This document shows, one piece after another, positions 10,799-23,590 of a DNA stretch of 64,000 bases. The notes beneath the pieces are model-generated. The model searched no databases and had not been told where the DNA came from. It was given only the letters and a program-made list of their open reading frames with translations. Each line of letters opens with the position of its first letter. Position 1 is the stretch's first letter. The position numbers and the translations under genes are program-made. Source of the stretch: Morinoia aosen (Eukaryota; Arthropoda; Malacostraca; Amphipoda; Talitridae); contig CM059559.1 in the NCBI GenBank assembly GCA_030386875.1, positions 64,308,392 to 64,372,391 of the forward strand. The letters are read 5' to 3'.

Positions 10799-11510
10799 GT
10801 ATCATTTTTAAAATATGAGCATGGATTTATTTGTGGAAAAAACCCGCACGGAGAATCCCGCACAGAGAAAATGGAAATGGAAGTTGTGTCAACAGTTAAG
10901 AGGTTTTTCCACAAATAAATCCTTGCTCATATTTTAAAAATGATAAAAAAATCGGATCATATTTTAAGCGAAGGGATACTCCGGATGCGATGTTGCGCAC
11001 CTCAGTTGTATATCAATATACGTGTGACCGCTGCGAGCGCTCTTACATTGGTAGCACTGAGCTCCAAGTGTTTGTGAGGTGTGCACAAAACAGGGGAGTC
11101 TCCTTTCGCACCGGCTGTCACCTCACCAAACCATCCAACTCATCTATAAGAGAGCACTGTTTGGAGAAAGACCATATATTTAAAAATTCAAATTTTAAAA
11201 TTTTGGATTCAACATCAAATTTATCCGATATCCGCATTTTAGAATCGATATGCATTTTAAAAAACCGTCTGTCAATAAATGAGTGTGATACGGCGGTGAA
11301 ACTTTCCATTGTTTGTTAAAATTTTGTGAAGTTTAGTTTTATCATGTCTTTTAAATTCCATTACCTTACATTCGATTTATTCAGAAAATTTATAGTTACA
11401 ATGTTTTAATACTTCGATTTATTGCATTTCAGAACACTGAAGATGGATTTTTTATAGTCCGAAACGTTTGCTTTTTATCATGATATTCTTAGCCACGTTG
11501 GTTTTCCTTT
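10799..11510 (+). mobile_element. 5'-truncated Penelope-like element with an open GIY-YIG domain
   Basis: The open frame ending at 11319 has the GIY-YIG start VYQYTCDRCERSYIGST, then FRTGCHLTKP, SSIREHCLEKDH and SDIRILESICILKNRLSIN, in family order. The RT is missing apart from a short stub at about 10950-10990. At its 5' edge, about 45 bases (10905-10948) are repeated in reverse at 10799-10845, so this copy too begins with an inverted piece of itself. The 3' UTR runs to about 11500 and carries the terminal motif at 11437-11465. The 3' UTR phrase CGAAACGTTTGCT resembles the tail of the PLE near 23.5 kb, so the two probably belong to one family. Confidence 0.85.
11437..11465 (+). other. PLE terminal motif, hammerhead-like
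   Basis: It begins CTGAAGATGG and ends TCCGAAAC. The CTGAAGA part equals hammerhead CUGANGA, GGA/TCC could pair as a short stem II, and GAAA follows directly. One extra T separates the core from the stem, and no convincing stem I or III was traced by eye, so it may be a relic. Confidence 0.45.
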
Positions 11511-11706
11511 TTATCCTTAATGTGATTTATATTGATAATAATTTTCCTTCCTTGTTCACGTTTACAGGCCTCGCCATTATTTCCCAAATACAATTGAACA
11601 GACTCACTTACCTAACCCCACCCCTCCTATTCTAACCTAATTTGTTCTAACTTGAACCACTCGTCTTTGTATCAACGTTCAAAAGTTACATAGTTCGCTA
11701 ATTGGC

Positions 11707-12048
11707 ATGCACGAAAATAGCATTTTAAGAAAAAAAGTTTTAGCCATAAGTTTTGAGCTTCTCGGGTCTGAATGGCTTAGTGAGAAGAATGTAGGGCTAA
11801 AACCAGAAATTTTGTCAAAACGGGTTTTGCAAATAACGTCTGAGAAAATTTTGAATAACTACAGTAACTATGACTTTATTTACTGCGAGCAGTTGGCTGT
11901 CGCAAATAGAGAGCGAAAAGGAGGAACGAACGAACAGGGGGAAGAGCGAGAAATGAAAAGTAGCAATAAAGTCAGCTTTCCGGTAGGGGAAGAGCCGAAT
12001 TTACATGAAGTCTTCCTTCAAGATTGTTACCGATTCAACAGCAAGTGA
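11707..12048 (+). CDS. Unrecognised open frame, 113 codons
   Basis: The start of the predicted protein is Lys/Leu-rich (LRKKVLAISFELLGSEWLSE) and the second half is charged (NRERKGGTNEQGEEREMKSS). No domain was recognised and no splice structure could be confirmed. It may be a chance frame and is listed only because it is among the longer frames of a barren stretch. Confidence 0.12.
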   Translation: MHENSILRKKVLAISFELLGSEWLSEKNVGLKPEILSKRVLQITSEKILNNYSNYDFIYCEQLAVANRERKGGTNEQGEEREMKSSNKVSFPVGEEPNLHEVFLQDCYRFNSK

Positions 12049-13212
12049 GTCCGTGGAGATCTTCTTTCAATTCTGAGAGGTACTCTGAGGATCTGAAGAG
12101 GGCAATCTTTATCTGCACACATCTCTCCCTTCTCAAGCTGACATGTGAAGTTCAGAATCTACTCGTATTTATTCCTTTATGAGGCTTCATGACAAATTTT
12201 ATATCATATACATTCTTCAGTGCACGTCTTGTGAGTGACGTAAGAAAACTTTGAGTATTTTGAAGTTACTCCTGACTTTTCTTAGTCATTGGAGAACTAA
12301 AACCCAGTTTGAAATTACAGTTTGTGGTTTTTCCAGACGTGTTTAGTGTTTCTAAGTATCAAATGAAGGTCAAACGACTCATAAAGGATCGCACTGATAT
12401 TGAGAATGAGTTTAAACTACTCCTGATCTAGGTCGAACAATAAAATATAAGATTATTGAATTAGATTACGTGCTCAGACCAAATTATACAATATCAATGT
12501 TTCAATATCACCTGTATAGTGTAGAACAAAAGTCTAAGAACAAGAAAATAAACCTAATATAACACTAGAATGACACTAATCAATAGCACAATTAAATTAG
12601 ACTTGCGCTTTTTTCGTCACTTCCATGCACGTATTTTTGCAATCATTCAAAGTATTCTGAGATTTACCAAAAATTGCTTCGTCGGTTATGCTCTCGACAA
12701 TTTAAAATGAACCAATGTGCACCGCTGATTCTCTGCTCATTATCATTGGGAACGTTCTTACCTGAGTTCTTCCAGGGGAAAAGTCTCTTCGTCCTCTGGG
12801 AAGTTACAAAGGTCGGAGAATGGAAGATGCCTCGCGAACTTCTACGAACTTATGCAGGAAAGTTATTTAAAAAATCGCATCTCAAAAGGAAAGGGATGCC
12901 GTCGGGTAAAATAAGCTACGTTCTAAGTGATCAGTTTCTGCATGAATTTTGTCTTAAATTTACTTAGATTTTTCAATGGTCCAATGTTAGCAGGACGCAG
13001 TATGTGCAGTAAACAGTCCACTTGAACAAGAATTTTACCTTCAGTGCCTTAGTTTTGATGCTGTATCATGAAAAGCTTTTAATAATTGGCTTCGTCATTG
13101 AACTCAAACTAAATAACTATCTACAGTAGCAATGGTATACAAAAATAGTGATCCTAAATACTAATTCAGATTTATTTTAAAATTTTTATTTTATGTTTCT
13201 GACGAGATAGAG

Positions 13213-13593
13213 TTATTTATTTCTTACTCTATTAGACGAATTCGTTTTTAATAATACAGAAAACATTTTAAGTTTTGAGCAGTGACAAGAAACGTGAATG
13301 CAACCATATTCACTGCCAAGGTTTAAAGTACGAGGATCCTGAGGCCAGTACTGAAACGAGAAAAAGTCGAATCCAAAATGTACTGCAAATGAAAATGAGG
13401 AAATATCCATCGAGTAGGTGTCATTTAGACATATGCCATTCCACATCGTATCATAACTGGTTTCACCTAGCAAGAAAACTAAAGCGATGGAATCGTATGA
13501 GTACAGTCGGAGAAACGCTTGTTTAACCGTGTTACTCCTGCGAATTCTTTGTTGTAGGAAATCATTAGCACAAATTAAATCATTAGCTGCCAA
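13213..13593 (-). CDS. Unrecognised open frame, 126 codons
   Basis: Among the longest frames outside minisatellite DNA. Its predicted protein is rich in Phe, Ser and Tyr with no recognisable domain or signal peptide. An 83-codon frame overlaps it on the opposite strand (13275-13526), with Lys/Arg-rich content. Either could be chance. Confidence 0.12.
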   Translation of the reverse strand: MAANDLICANDFLQQRIRRSNTVKQAFLRLYSYDSIALVFLLGETSYDTMWNGICLNDTYSMDISSFSFAVHFGFDFFSFQYWPQDPRTLNLGSEYGCIHVSCHCSKLKMFSVLLKTNSSNRVRNK

Positions 13594-16571
13594 GAAAAGT
13601 ACTTGAAATTATGGCTTACTTCCGGTCGTAACTTGAGTTAATTTTACTTCTCATTTTCAATTAAAAAATAATTGAACTTGCACAGAAATCTATGATGAAC
13701 CCAAAAATACTTTTAAATGATCAGATGAATGTTTAGAAATCACATTTTGCGGTTGAAATTTGTACCATGACAAAGCAATAGTACAATTAAATTATAAGAA
13801 ATCCCTACTTCAGCTAGCTGAATGCAGTATGGAGTATTTGTGATTGATCACAAGGCATAAAATTGAAAGAAATTATTGAAAAATAGTAGTTGAACAGTTA
13901 TCGCGCTGCAAAATATAGATACTGATTTCATCAAATTTTCTCTATTTACCCAAAGTCCTATCCTAATATTTGAATGCGTGTAAATTCTTTTTATCTTATA
14001 GCGAAAGCTCCCCTAAAAGAAACTCAATGTAAAAATTATTAAATGCAGTAGGATAAATATCTTGATATCGTTTAACCAGCTGTTTAAACAGAGATTTAAT
14101 TCAATCAACTGTTCACAAACATAGCGGTAAAAATTGCTGGATAGAATTAAACCAAACATTAAATATTCTGCATAATTAGGATTTGAACTACCTAATGTCG
14201 TAATAAACATCTCCACGTAAGGACATGAACGACCCTGCTTGTAAACCGTTCATTCTGTTTTATGCCAGAACCACTAAAAAATTCAGTCGTACATATGAAC
14301 AACGAGGCAAAAAGGCCCTTCATTACAACAGCTACTTAATTTGGCTGCAGTGCGGAGAGATGTGTCATACATGGTATTGCAATACAGGTATGGGTTTAAT
14401 GAGAGCATATTCGGCTCAGTTCACCCATGTAATACGTCCACACCACGCGGAATGAAACTGGTATCCGTGAGCCGCCGAACCTTTCTCTTTTAGTATTGAA
14501 TCTAATCCTTGGAGAAATAGATAATCCATTTTTAGAATTAGAATACAGGAATACTAAAAATTAAACCTGAACAGATTTGAGACATAAACGTATAGACTAT
14601 TCAAGATTTAATCTAAAAATATCAGAAAGAGTGAAAAAATATCAAACAGGTCCTGGTAGATTTAATTCGTTTCTGTGAACAATGCTCAATTTTTTTAAGA
14701 CCATATTTCAATTTATAGTTAGATTTCTGACTGCCAAGTTAAAAAATCAAGCTCGAATGATCAGAGATTGGGAATTTGTATGTATAGGGAGACTATATCT
14801 GCTCTACATTTTATCAGAGTTTTCTCATTATGCTTCATAATTATTCATTTACGGTACCTATACAATTACCTCAACTTGAGAAGTGGATAGAAGCAATAAG
14901 TGCTTTCCAAGTCTTTCGAGAAGTATCACAAGTAATTCCAGAACTGGAGTCGGCAATGCTAGCTCCATTGTTTCAGAACACTTTTCACAGCAAGCTAGTA
15001 TCACCGCAAGTCTCTCTGATGTAGCTTCTTATAAAATAAGGAAAATTTCGCACATGCTCACTTAGGTTTCAGGCATCCATTAATTTTGCCTTACTGCAAG
15101 GGTTCTAATTAAATCTTTCAATTTTTCTGAGTTTCGAATTCCCAGCGGGTTTGGAATTCGATTACAGGATCTAGGTCCGAAACCTTCAACAGAGGCGGTA
15201 CAAAATTTGTCAGTCGAGCCCACAAACTACTAGGTTCGCTTCAAATCTAATGTCTCGTTAATTCCTGTAACTGGTAGCAGATTGAAAAATGAACCTTGGG
15301 ATAAAATACGTGGACATTCATATGGGGCTAGTCTACGTCAAACACGCTAAAACTGATCGGCAAATGCCGTGTGGGACTGCGACGAACGTATGTAGTGTTT
15401 TGATAATAAAAATGTTTCTTGTATCCTTGTATTCTTGTATCCAATACAAGAACAGCGTGTAATCATTTATCCATTCCAAGTCATCGCTTGCGTAGCATTA
15501 TACCCGCTAAAATTCATAGGTTGTGTTAGATATGAGGCAAAAGGGTTATAAATGTGGAGGTGGTCCGTCAGTGAGCGCGACAGTTCAAAGAACCCAACTA
15601 AAATTTCATGCCCTTTTTATGTCGGCAGTAGCTGTACACTCTCAATAAGGGACAAGTAAAATGAGAGAACCCGAGTGTTTTACATGCACGACCATTCGGG
15701 AGGAAAGTAAACAAAAGCAACAGGCAGGTTTTGGCTAATATCGACGCAGAGTTAGAACTCGGTTTGCTATTGACCCAAATCGAAAAGGCAACCAACATCT
15801 GTGTGAAGCACCGTAGATACATTAAAATACTACATCAATTAAAATACCGTACATCAATTAAAATACTGGTGTGAGACAAGCAATGGCCCAAACCACCATT
15901 ATAGCGTGATTTAGAATAGGTGATTATTACCATCGCAATGCCGATATTTTGTGCCTCTTTGTGTGTGTTCTAAGCCACAGGGATACAAATTAATTATGAG
16001 TTCCATTTATGTCAGCCTATTAATCGGACAATAAAGTTATAAGACAAACTTACACCATTTCTTTCTTGGGGCAGTTTTCCGTGTCATCCGTCATTCAAAT
16101 TGAAAGTATTCTGTATAATATGTACAATTCACATATATAAAACCTACCATACAATTTTTATACATCAGAATATCTCTAGAGCATAGTAATTGAATTCGAT
16201 GCTCAACTTATTCAGTTTATTTCAATTCCATCAAATCAAGTTCAACCAAAATGGGGAAAACGTAGCTATTGATCACATCGCGGTTCGAACAACACACTAA
16301 AACCTACTCTTTTCTCGACCTGAAACTGGAGTGTGCATGCAATGTAACACAGCGATAGCGAGATATTTAGCACTGAAACAGTTTTTTAGTATTGCTGCCA
16401 TATGGGCTATAATTTGAGGTGAACTGACATAAGTGAACCAAATTACAGTCTACGAGCAGGGCATCATACAGTCCGGTAAACGTTGTAATCAATTTTGTGC
16501 TCAACGTATGAGTTAGCGCTGCAGGGCTGTTGAAGGCGCACGGTTAAAGGCCTGTCCACACAATCAGTCTT

Positions 16572-16599
16572 ACTGCCGAATCTTACGTTTTTCGGCAGT
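16572..16599. other. 9-bp perfect hairpin
   Basis: ACTGCCGAA at 16572-16580 is the reverse complement of TTCGGCAGT at 16591-16599, with a 10-base loop. It lies in a GC-richer patch that also contains AAAGGCCTGTCCACAC, possibly a transposon terminus. No partner terminus was found. Confidence 0.5.
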
Positions 16600-19373
16600 C
16601 CGCGAACTCGAACATAGGTGGAAAACAGCCAGATTTCGGTGTATTTGTGTTTTCGAAACTTGGAAAACTTCGTACACAAACTTTCGTAGAAACAGTGGAC
16701 ACTCACTTATTTTTGTGTAATGGATGGTGTTTATGCTAGTGAATTGCTTGGTTTCTATTTGTTTTTCCCTATTTTATTGATTCAGTTGTGTTTTTCTCTC
16801 TAATACAGGAAATTTCAGGACTGCATGAATATTATATTTACCGAAATTAAATACGCAACGTGTACAATATTCATTCACTAATAACATAATATGTATATGG
16901 GTTTAGATTTAATTGATGTTAATTTAATTAAAATAAAATATAACTGCCATTTTACTAAAGCTGAAAATACATAAAGTTACCAAAGTTTCGTTAATGTGAC
17001 ACATTTCTAAATAATATTTCAAAGATAATTCAGTATTATTTCAGCAATGGTAGCTACTAATTTGCTACTGATAAAATTGCAACAAAATAATTAATTTTTA
17101 CAGTCATTAAACCTGAAGGTTTTGTTACATCAATGGCCATAATTCGAAGTATTACTTCATAAAAACATTTTTCTGCTGTTATTAAATTATACTTTATTTC
17201 TAATATAGTCTAATACTTTTCGTAGAATTCAGTTCCTAGATTGAAAATGGAATTATAAAAACCAATCATCATGAAAAAATTTGTAATCTTCTGTAAACGT
17301 AAAGGTTTAGTTTTTAAAAAACTTAATTAAAACTGTCATTTTAAAACTGGTTCTGTACTTTAGACCCAATTATATGCAAATGCTCTAGCTATATGTAGAG
17401 TCATTTACACATTTGTTTATGAGTTGAATATTTTTGCTCATGAAAAAGCCGTAGGAAATATATTATTCATGTTTCTCTTCGAATTTCGAGCAAATGCTTG
17501 CTGGGACTTGTTAGGCTCCGGAAATTTGTAACTGCTTTTACATGACGATGCATAAGTGTATTGTTTATGATTATCTTTTTTACAATTTGAATAACAGCTC
17601 ACCCCATTTTTAAACCTGGCTCATCACCTTTTACTTTGTCTAATGAAGTTTTCATTTTTTTTTTCATGCATGAATGTGGGTCTATTAAAATTGTGATGAA
17701 TCAGCTGTTCTAAATTGTCTTATATTGAATCCAAAAGATTTCCGTTGTCTAGAAAAGTAGATTCATGCAAAACAACATTCCTAATGGTAGACTGTGCGCT
17801 GAAGTAGAAACAAAAATTTGCATTGTATTGAATGGGAATGATGTCTGTTTGCAAATGATGTTTGTTGAAACTGAGTGATACTTAACATTTAGTGCTGTTT
17901 CTTAAGAGTTATTGAGCAGTGGTGACTCAATGTCACTTGGTGACTCTACTATGGAACTGACAGCTGCATGGTCTTTGGGTTCCTCAACAGGGGTTTGTAT
18001 TTTATTGCATTGCCTATATTTTTATCTAAAATTTTATTCATAAACGTTGTGGTGTAATGATGGTTGTTAATGCAGTGTCATTTAAACCGGAGTAGTTGTT
18101 TATTTGCACATGTATTTCAAGACTTTATATATAATCAAGACCTCAAGAGAGATTTGTTGCATAATTATTTTCACAGATAAAAGGTCTAGTGTTAAGAAAA
18201 AAATGGTGTGCACGATGGCTGCGGAAATTAGTTGCTTAGCCCTTTTTAAAAATGCTACTCAAGGCCCATGCCCTGAAAAACTAGTCACCCATAATTGTAA
18301 TTCATGCAAAGGCATCACACAAACATGATGTTGAATTGGACTTCTAAAGGTTTTGTTACATTTGTGAAAATCTTGCTGTTTTACTTTATGCGGAAATTTA
18401 GGGCACAGCTTTAGTTATGATTACTAACCCGTGGCTGTAATTATCGTTTTACCAATTTTCTTACTTTGCCATTTTATTCCACGTGTGATATGAGAAAAAT
18501 CAAAATTTTGAATTCCTTATTATTCCTTTAGGGTTGAATTGAAATAAAAGCATTTTATGAATGAATACACTTTTTGAGTATTTGGTTTTCATGTCATATA
18601 ACGATCAAAAATCAGTGCATAAGTGTAAATTAAATTAATTTTTTTCGTTTATTTCTGAACTGAAATTTCAATAGGCTAATGAGCAAGCCTGAAATGCAAA
18701 ATGTAAGTTGAGTACATTTTTTAAGATTATTGGTTTCAAGTGCTAGGAAAATTTTTTATAAACTTTGAACATAAGGTGGTGTAACAAGATCTGATCTAGT
18801 TTAAAGGCGCCTCCACCTCACTAGTCTCCCAAGGCCAAAAGAAAAGGAAATCAGTAACCAATTTACTGAACTTCAAACTTATCAGAGGTAATGGATGAGA
18901 CAATTTCCGGGTAACCCTATCATGAACATAAATGTACTAGAGACAGGGAGAAAGAACGTCGGCAACAATCCCCTCACGCAAACCCACAACAAACAAAAAA
19001 ACACTAACAAGACTAACACGTTGCAGAATATGACTAAATGACATGACATTTTCTTTTTACTTGACATAAACTCATTCAAATTTAAAAGCATCGTACGCAT
19101 TTTTGTAGGGCGTTCCGAAGTGGCAAGGGAGGACAGGATACCAGGGAATGCTACAGTGGGATTGAACTTACTTTCAATGGCTCACTAAATCTATTTCGTC
19201 TGACTCAATGACTGCGTCCACCTTACGGGCCGTTTTCTTTGGTATTGAACCTAGAGCAATGAAATTCGGTATACTGGTAGGAAATGCGATTTGAAATTGT
19301 TTTTCTACAGTAAAAAAATGAGATTTTCTTGAAATAAAACAAGATATTCATAGAAAATGGAATTTTTTGGCAT

Positions 19374-19652
19374 CTCCTCCTATAGTTTTCAAGCTAAAGG
19401 GATGATTTTGGTATCATTGGATGCGGAATATCGTTTACATGATGGAAGGTAAACAGAAGGTCTGTAAAGATATAAAAAGAAAAACTATCATTTTTCGTGG
19501 CGCTATTTTTTTTATGGGCAAAATTTTCATTTTTCACATCACAACTTTTGTTCGCAACAAATTTCGAATTGCACCTTTTTTCTGTTCTCCATGATTTTTC
19601 GCATCCAATGATACCAAAATCATCACTGTAGCTAAAAACTGTAGGAGGAGAA
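19374..19652. repeat. Foldback: about 55-bp inverted repeat with 165-base spacer
   Basis: The left arm (19374-19430) contains GATTTTGGTATCATTGGATG and the right arm (19597-19652) contains its exact reverse complement. Outside this core the arms also match with a few substitutions around CTCCTCCTA. A related phrase, CGCATCCAACGATA, occurs near 20810, so this may be a small dispersed foldback family. Confidence 0.75.
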
Positions 19653-19889
19653 TAATAGTTGCATTTTGAAACCCAACATTCCGAATCACCAAAAAAAGTC
19701 AAAACAAGGAGACGTAAACAATTGGAATTAATTTTTTTTTCAAATTTTTGGTCCAGGTTAGACCCCTGAAATCATTATAGAGTTATACAGAGACATAAGA
19801 GATGACATAGCAACGTTGCACCGTGAAGAAAATGCCAATGGGGCTCTGTAAAATGATAAAATTCCAAATACTCCTCCCCTCATCCCACC

Positions 19890-20315
19890 CATTCTTCAAA
19901 CCCCCGTAGCGGGTGAATATAACATACGAGGCTCATTTTTTCACAGGATGTACCTGACCTCTCACACTTCCTATAGCAGCAAAAATCCCTATTCTACAAA
20001 ACAAGGATCCAAATGGGGGGACGCCCTCCTTAAAAATACTGCCCTCTACAGGTGGCAAATTTCTGGCTTTGTCACATCTCTTCAAAAAAGCTATTTTGAT
20101 GAACTTCCATGAACTTCTATGTTTGATTCATTTGTTAAGAAATGTATTATGTAATTCTAATGGACTATGCCTTTGATCATTTATAAAGTGTTTTGACGTT
20201 TGGAGAAAGATATCTATGGTTGGTAAATAAATCATTTTCTTCTCTCCCGTCAGGCTGATGATGACCTTCAGTCCATTGCCACCGAAAAAACAATTGAAAT
20301 CCTTGAAGACCATCC
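19890..20315 (+). repeat. Terminal block of a PLE-like repeat, copy 1
   Basis: Two sub-blocks recur in reverse orientation near 25.5-25.9 kb. Block C (19890-19995) includes CAAACCCCCGTAGCGGG. Block A (about 20108-20315) includes CTCTCCCGTCAGGCTGAT and the motif CTGATGATGACC...CCACCGAAAA at 20255-20287. Here C precedes A; in the other copy A precedes C. That order change is expected if the source was a head-to-tail tandem element. The motif matches the PLE tails of this window. Confidence 0.65.
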
Positions 20316-20562
20316 ACACGCCTTCCTGGAATTGGTTACCTGTAAAGAACCCTACCACCATCACGGCAATCCTCTTCTGTGCTGATGATATCCTCACAGT
20401 TGCAGCTTCCTTCTTCTCGGTCCCTGTCATCGATTTCATCACATTTGCCGCAGTTATCTACACTACAGTCACAAGAATCAGTCGTTTAATTTGGTTTATT
20501 GTCATCGATTTCAATGGCCATGCCAAAATTTGTCAGCACCTGCTTCTCAACTGTACACATAG
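20316..20562. other. Pyrimidine-rich segment, unassigned
   Basis: The plus strand is open for much of this length and reads through from the preceding repeat block, with hydrophobic residues but no recognisable domain. Its boundary with the repeat block at about 20315 is set only by loss of similarity to the 25.5-kb copy. Confidence 0.3.
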
Positions 20563-20730
20563 TCTGTTGAAGATGATTATGCCCCTAAACAGAATAAGCA
20601 GATAAATCAGCTGCGTGAAGCTCAGCAGCTGATTTCTGCAACTAATCAAGCTTTGGGAAGAATTCAGGCAGGCAGTAAAAATTCCAATGAGTTTTCAAGC
20701 GCTCGCCAAACTGTTATTAATTTTTTTTAA
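20563..20730 (+). CDS. Short open frame with a polar, helix-prone protein
   Basis: An open frame of about 55 codons between two stops, without a clear start codon. It reads NKQINQLREAQQLISATNQ and then ALGRIQAGSKNSNEFSSARQ. The Gln/Ala/Leu-rich first half could form an amphipathic helix. Codon use looks protein-like compared with its surroundings, so it may be an exon or a transposon protein piece. No family was recognised. Confidence 0.25.
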   Translation, partial: SVEDDYAPKQNKQINQLREAQQLISATNQALGRIQAGSKNSNEFSSARQTVINFF

Positions 20731-21111
20731 GAGACGGTAACGGGAGGAACTTGAAGAATTAAAGATTGTCAGTTATTGAATTCATCTTATAGAGAATTTT
20801 TTCCGCATCCAACGATATAATTGGCTCTCGAGTACGTGCATTGGTTCGTCTCCTAGACGGGGTGGAAGACGCGCACTAGCGTGACCTGGGCGCACGCCAA
20901 TGGATGGGTGATCTTCCCCTTCCCCCCGTATTACGAGTAAGTTTTAGGCGTTTCTGTACGGGAAGAGCATGAGAGATTATTCGTGTCCTTGCTTGAAATG
21001 CTTCTAACATTCTTACACTCAGTGATAAATTATGATGATGTAATTGAGTGTTTGTTTTGGGTCCGGCTGCTCTGAGTCATCAGCTGATAAGCTTGTTGTG
21101 TAAACATATGA

Positions 21112-21620
21112 TCGCATCCCGTAGTTTTGAAGATACAGGAATGACAAATATATCAATCGAAAAAGTATAAAAAAGGGAAAAAGCAATAGAGTTGAAATAG
21201 AAAAATTAGTTGAAAATGATTCATTTTTTTTAATAACAGCTGTTCTGGAACTTGCATTTATTGTTTTTATATGGGTCCTGTCCCACAGTTTTGAAAATAC
21301 AGAAATGGCAGTTATATTAACCGATAGGGTTTGAAAAAAGCTATAAAACCATAAAGTTTATACCTATAAAACACTGGGTTCGAAAATTATTGGAAAAGTA
21401 CAATTTTTTTAGAAAAAGGCTGTTCTGAACACTTGTAATTTTCTCTTTTAATTAAAATGATTCTTCTTCCACAATTTCTGGTGTACAAGAATGAGAAATA
21501 TATCATTTGGTGGGGTTTAGCATAGTCTATCTATAAGGGCATCTCGAATTTGAAATATTCATTATTTTGAAAATTATACAACACGAAATGAAGAAAAATA
21601 GGAAAAACAAGTCAATATTT
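21112..21620 (+). repeat. Three degenerate tandem units of about 175-185 bp
   Basis: Starts near 21120, 21290 and 21470 share the order TTTTGAAGATACAGGAATG (or close variants), an AAATATATCA-like phrase, a GGTTT phrase and TGTTCTGAAC near the end. The third unit (about 21455-21615) is matched in reverse at 25300-25460 with high similarity, so the family is dispersed. Confidence 0.6.
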
Positions 21621-22439
21621 GTTTACAAAATTTCTCACAATATTTTTCACAAAATGATCAAAACTTATTCAAGTCATATAAGTGATTCAACTGAAGTAAA
21701 TTTCTTTAATGAAATTCATTGATTTAAAATCTACTTCTTGTTACCTATTACCGTGTTCTACCGTAATTGGATTCAGACTCGGTGTTTTACTGTACAATAT
21801 GCCTGACGGTGAAAAACTGTGATTAATTCAGTGTTTAACCGTAAAATTCAAAGGGGTTTTTTACAGTGTACACATTTTCTAAGATTTTCACTCTCTAGGT
21901 ACTTCTATGAAATAATTACTGTTTTGCAACGATGAAATCCTTCATTGTGCGTGAGGAAGAAAATTCTTATTAATTTGATCTGGTCAATTGAATGACTTGG
22001 CTTGTATCAGCACCACACTTCAAGCAATGCGTCAGATTGAAATTCATTATGAAGTGACATAACTCAATAACATAAACATATTGTCCATAAGTGAAGAAAT
22101 GAGCTGCGATATGGGAATGGAGGGGCTTAATTCGAACGTTCAGTATTTCCTAGAATAAACTTTTGAAAAAAATTATTCATTACCAAAGTAAAAATGGATA
22201 GGTGTAAATTAACCGAAAGCCTCATATGTATAATTAGAATGGTGTACTTCTAATAGAATGATGCACTATAGTTAAACGTTTTTATCCTGTGTAGTTCCCC
22301 ATGTGTATTGAATGTTGAAATATATTTCTTCAGTAAATTTACACTCATGATACTGATAATTTGGTGTACCACATTGTTCTTTGTATTGTACTCCCCAGAT
22401 CTGCAGGTAAACTTAACAAATATTAGGTTAACTTTGGAA
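21621..22439. other. AT-rich stretch, nothing recognised
   Basis: No gene or repeat was recognised. Overlapping short frames on both strands at 22250-22540 look like chance. Confidence 0.35.
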
Positions 22440-23590
22440 ATAGATCTTAATTTTACGGTCACTATGGAAATAGAAAAAAAGGCAAAGTTTTGTTCCCAGA
22501 TGATCTCGATAGGGTCGAACTCCAAAACCATTACGTCTGTCTGAGAAATCCGACATTTACAGGCCTTGAAATGAACTATTTCAGTTGTATTTATACAGGA
22601 AGTATCAAATCTCTCATAAATAGTTTATTAATTATGGATATTGTATATCTAGTACTCGTGAAATATTTCACCATGAAATTCAATTTATTAGATAATCATA
22701 TTAGGTATTATTATTTTATTATTAGATCATCGATAATTTTATCCGAAAATATCTAGATGAAAATATATTTGTCTCCCTCCCGTCACCTTAAGCAAAGCAA
22801 AGCAGACTATATGTACGCAGAACTACACTTTTTTGAGTTATTTGAACACATAAACAAAACGGGAAGTCGTAAACATGGTATTTAGGTTTTTTAGTTCAGT
22901 TGACGTCAGAGTGTTTTATAGAAGTGATTTTTAAATAGGTTCATAGTATAGGAGAAAAGATCGACTGGAGGAGCGTCAGTTGAGAGGATGAATCTATTTC
23001 TATAACTGCGACTGCTGCATGCAGAGCGAAAGTACTAACCGTCAACAATTTATTAGACAAACCTAACATTCAGGAATTTTCCATAGAACCGATCGCATAC
23101 TCTCTTCCTCTAACTTAGTAATTCGAAATCATTGTCAGCCTTTCAATCATCCTCTCAAATATCAAATTTCTCTTTTCTGAATACCGCAAATAATGAACAC
23201 GATATTCGAGTTTTGGAATATTTATTCATATCCACCTAGCTTAACATGAATAAAGACTTGAGAGCTGTCAAACTGTTCATTGCTTCAACCTATTGATATA
23301 CTTCTGTGTGTTTATATGAGCACGTCTGTTTATGAGAGGCTTCATTGAATGTATGATTGTATGTGCTTGTGCTTGGGTTCGTTCGTAAGCCAATGAGGGG
23401 ACGTGTCGGTTCTACTCGTGTTCCAATGAGGGTTATGAACTAAGTTTTGGTAGATTGATGCTTATTTATTTTATAAACTTCTTCTGTTTGTTGAAAGTTT
23501 GACGTTCTCCTTTTTTACCTTTCAGAACTAAAAATGGAATTCCAGTACAGTATTCTGAAACGTTTGCTATAAAAACTATAAAGAAAGTAA
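22440..23590 (+). mobile_element. Decayed Penelope-like element, RT thumb to 3' UTR
   Basis: The RT connection and thumb region is recognisable through RNPTFTGLEMNYFS (about 22546-22587), equivalent to the family's RKPTFTGLGMNF. A decayed GIY-YIG region follows, with NCDCCMQS near 23010. Its end (about 23180-23300) is clear: NTANNEHDIRVLEYLFIST and NMNKDLRAVKLFIAS. The 3' UTR ends in a variant of the terminal motif (23528-23567), with CTGAAACGTTTGCT close to the tail at 11.46 kb. It is broken in several places and older-looking than the 10.8-kb copy, probably of the same family. Confidence 0.75.

Larger units (their letters stand above)
11511..19373. other. Long stretch without recognisable genes
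   Basis: Nearly 8 kb in which no protein domain, RNA gene or transposon terminus was recognised. Open frames of 95-126 codons occur, at 11707-12048 (+), 12674-12967 (+) and 13213-13593 (-). They show no known motif and overlap frames of similar length on the other strand. The segment 11875-12010 is purine-rich, contains GAACGAACGAAC, and has a weak inverted pair around TGACTTTATT. A clean hairpin, ACTGCCGAA / TTCGGCAGT, lies at 16572-16599 in a GC-richer patch (16450-16640). This may be intron or intergenic DNA. Confidence 0.4.

Noticed and set aside
13213-13593. 126-codon minus frame as a host gene
   Set aside because: No motif, no compositional shift, and an overlapping frame on the other strand. 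Kept only as a very low confidence entry.
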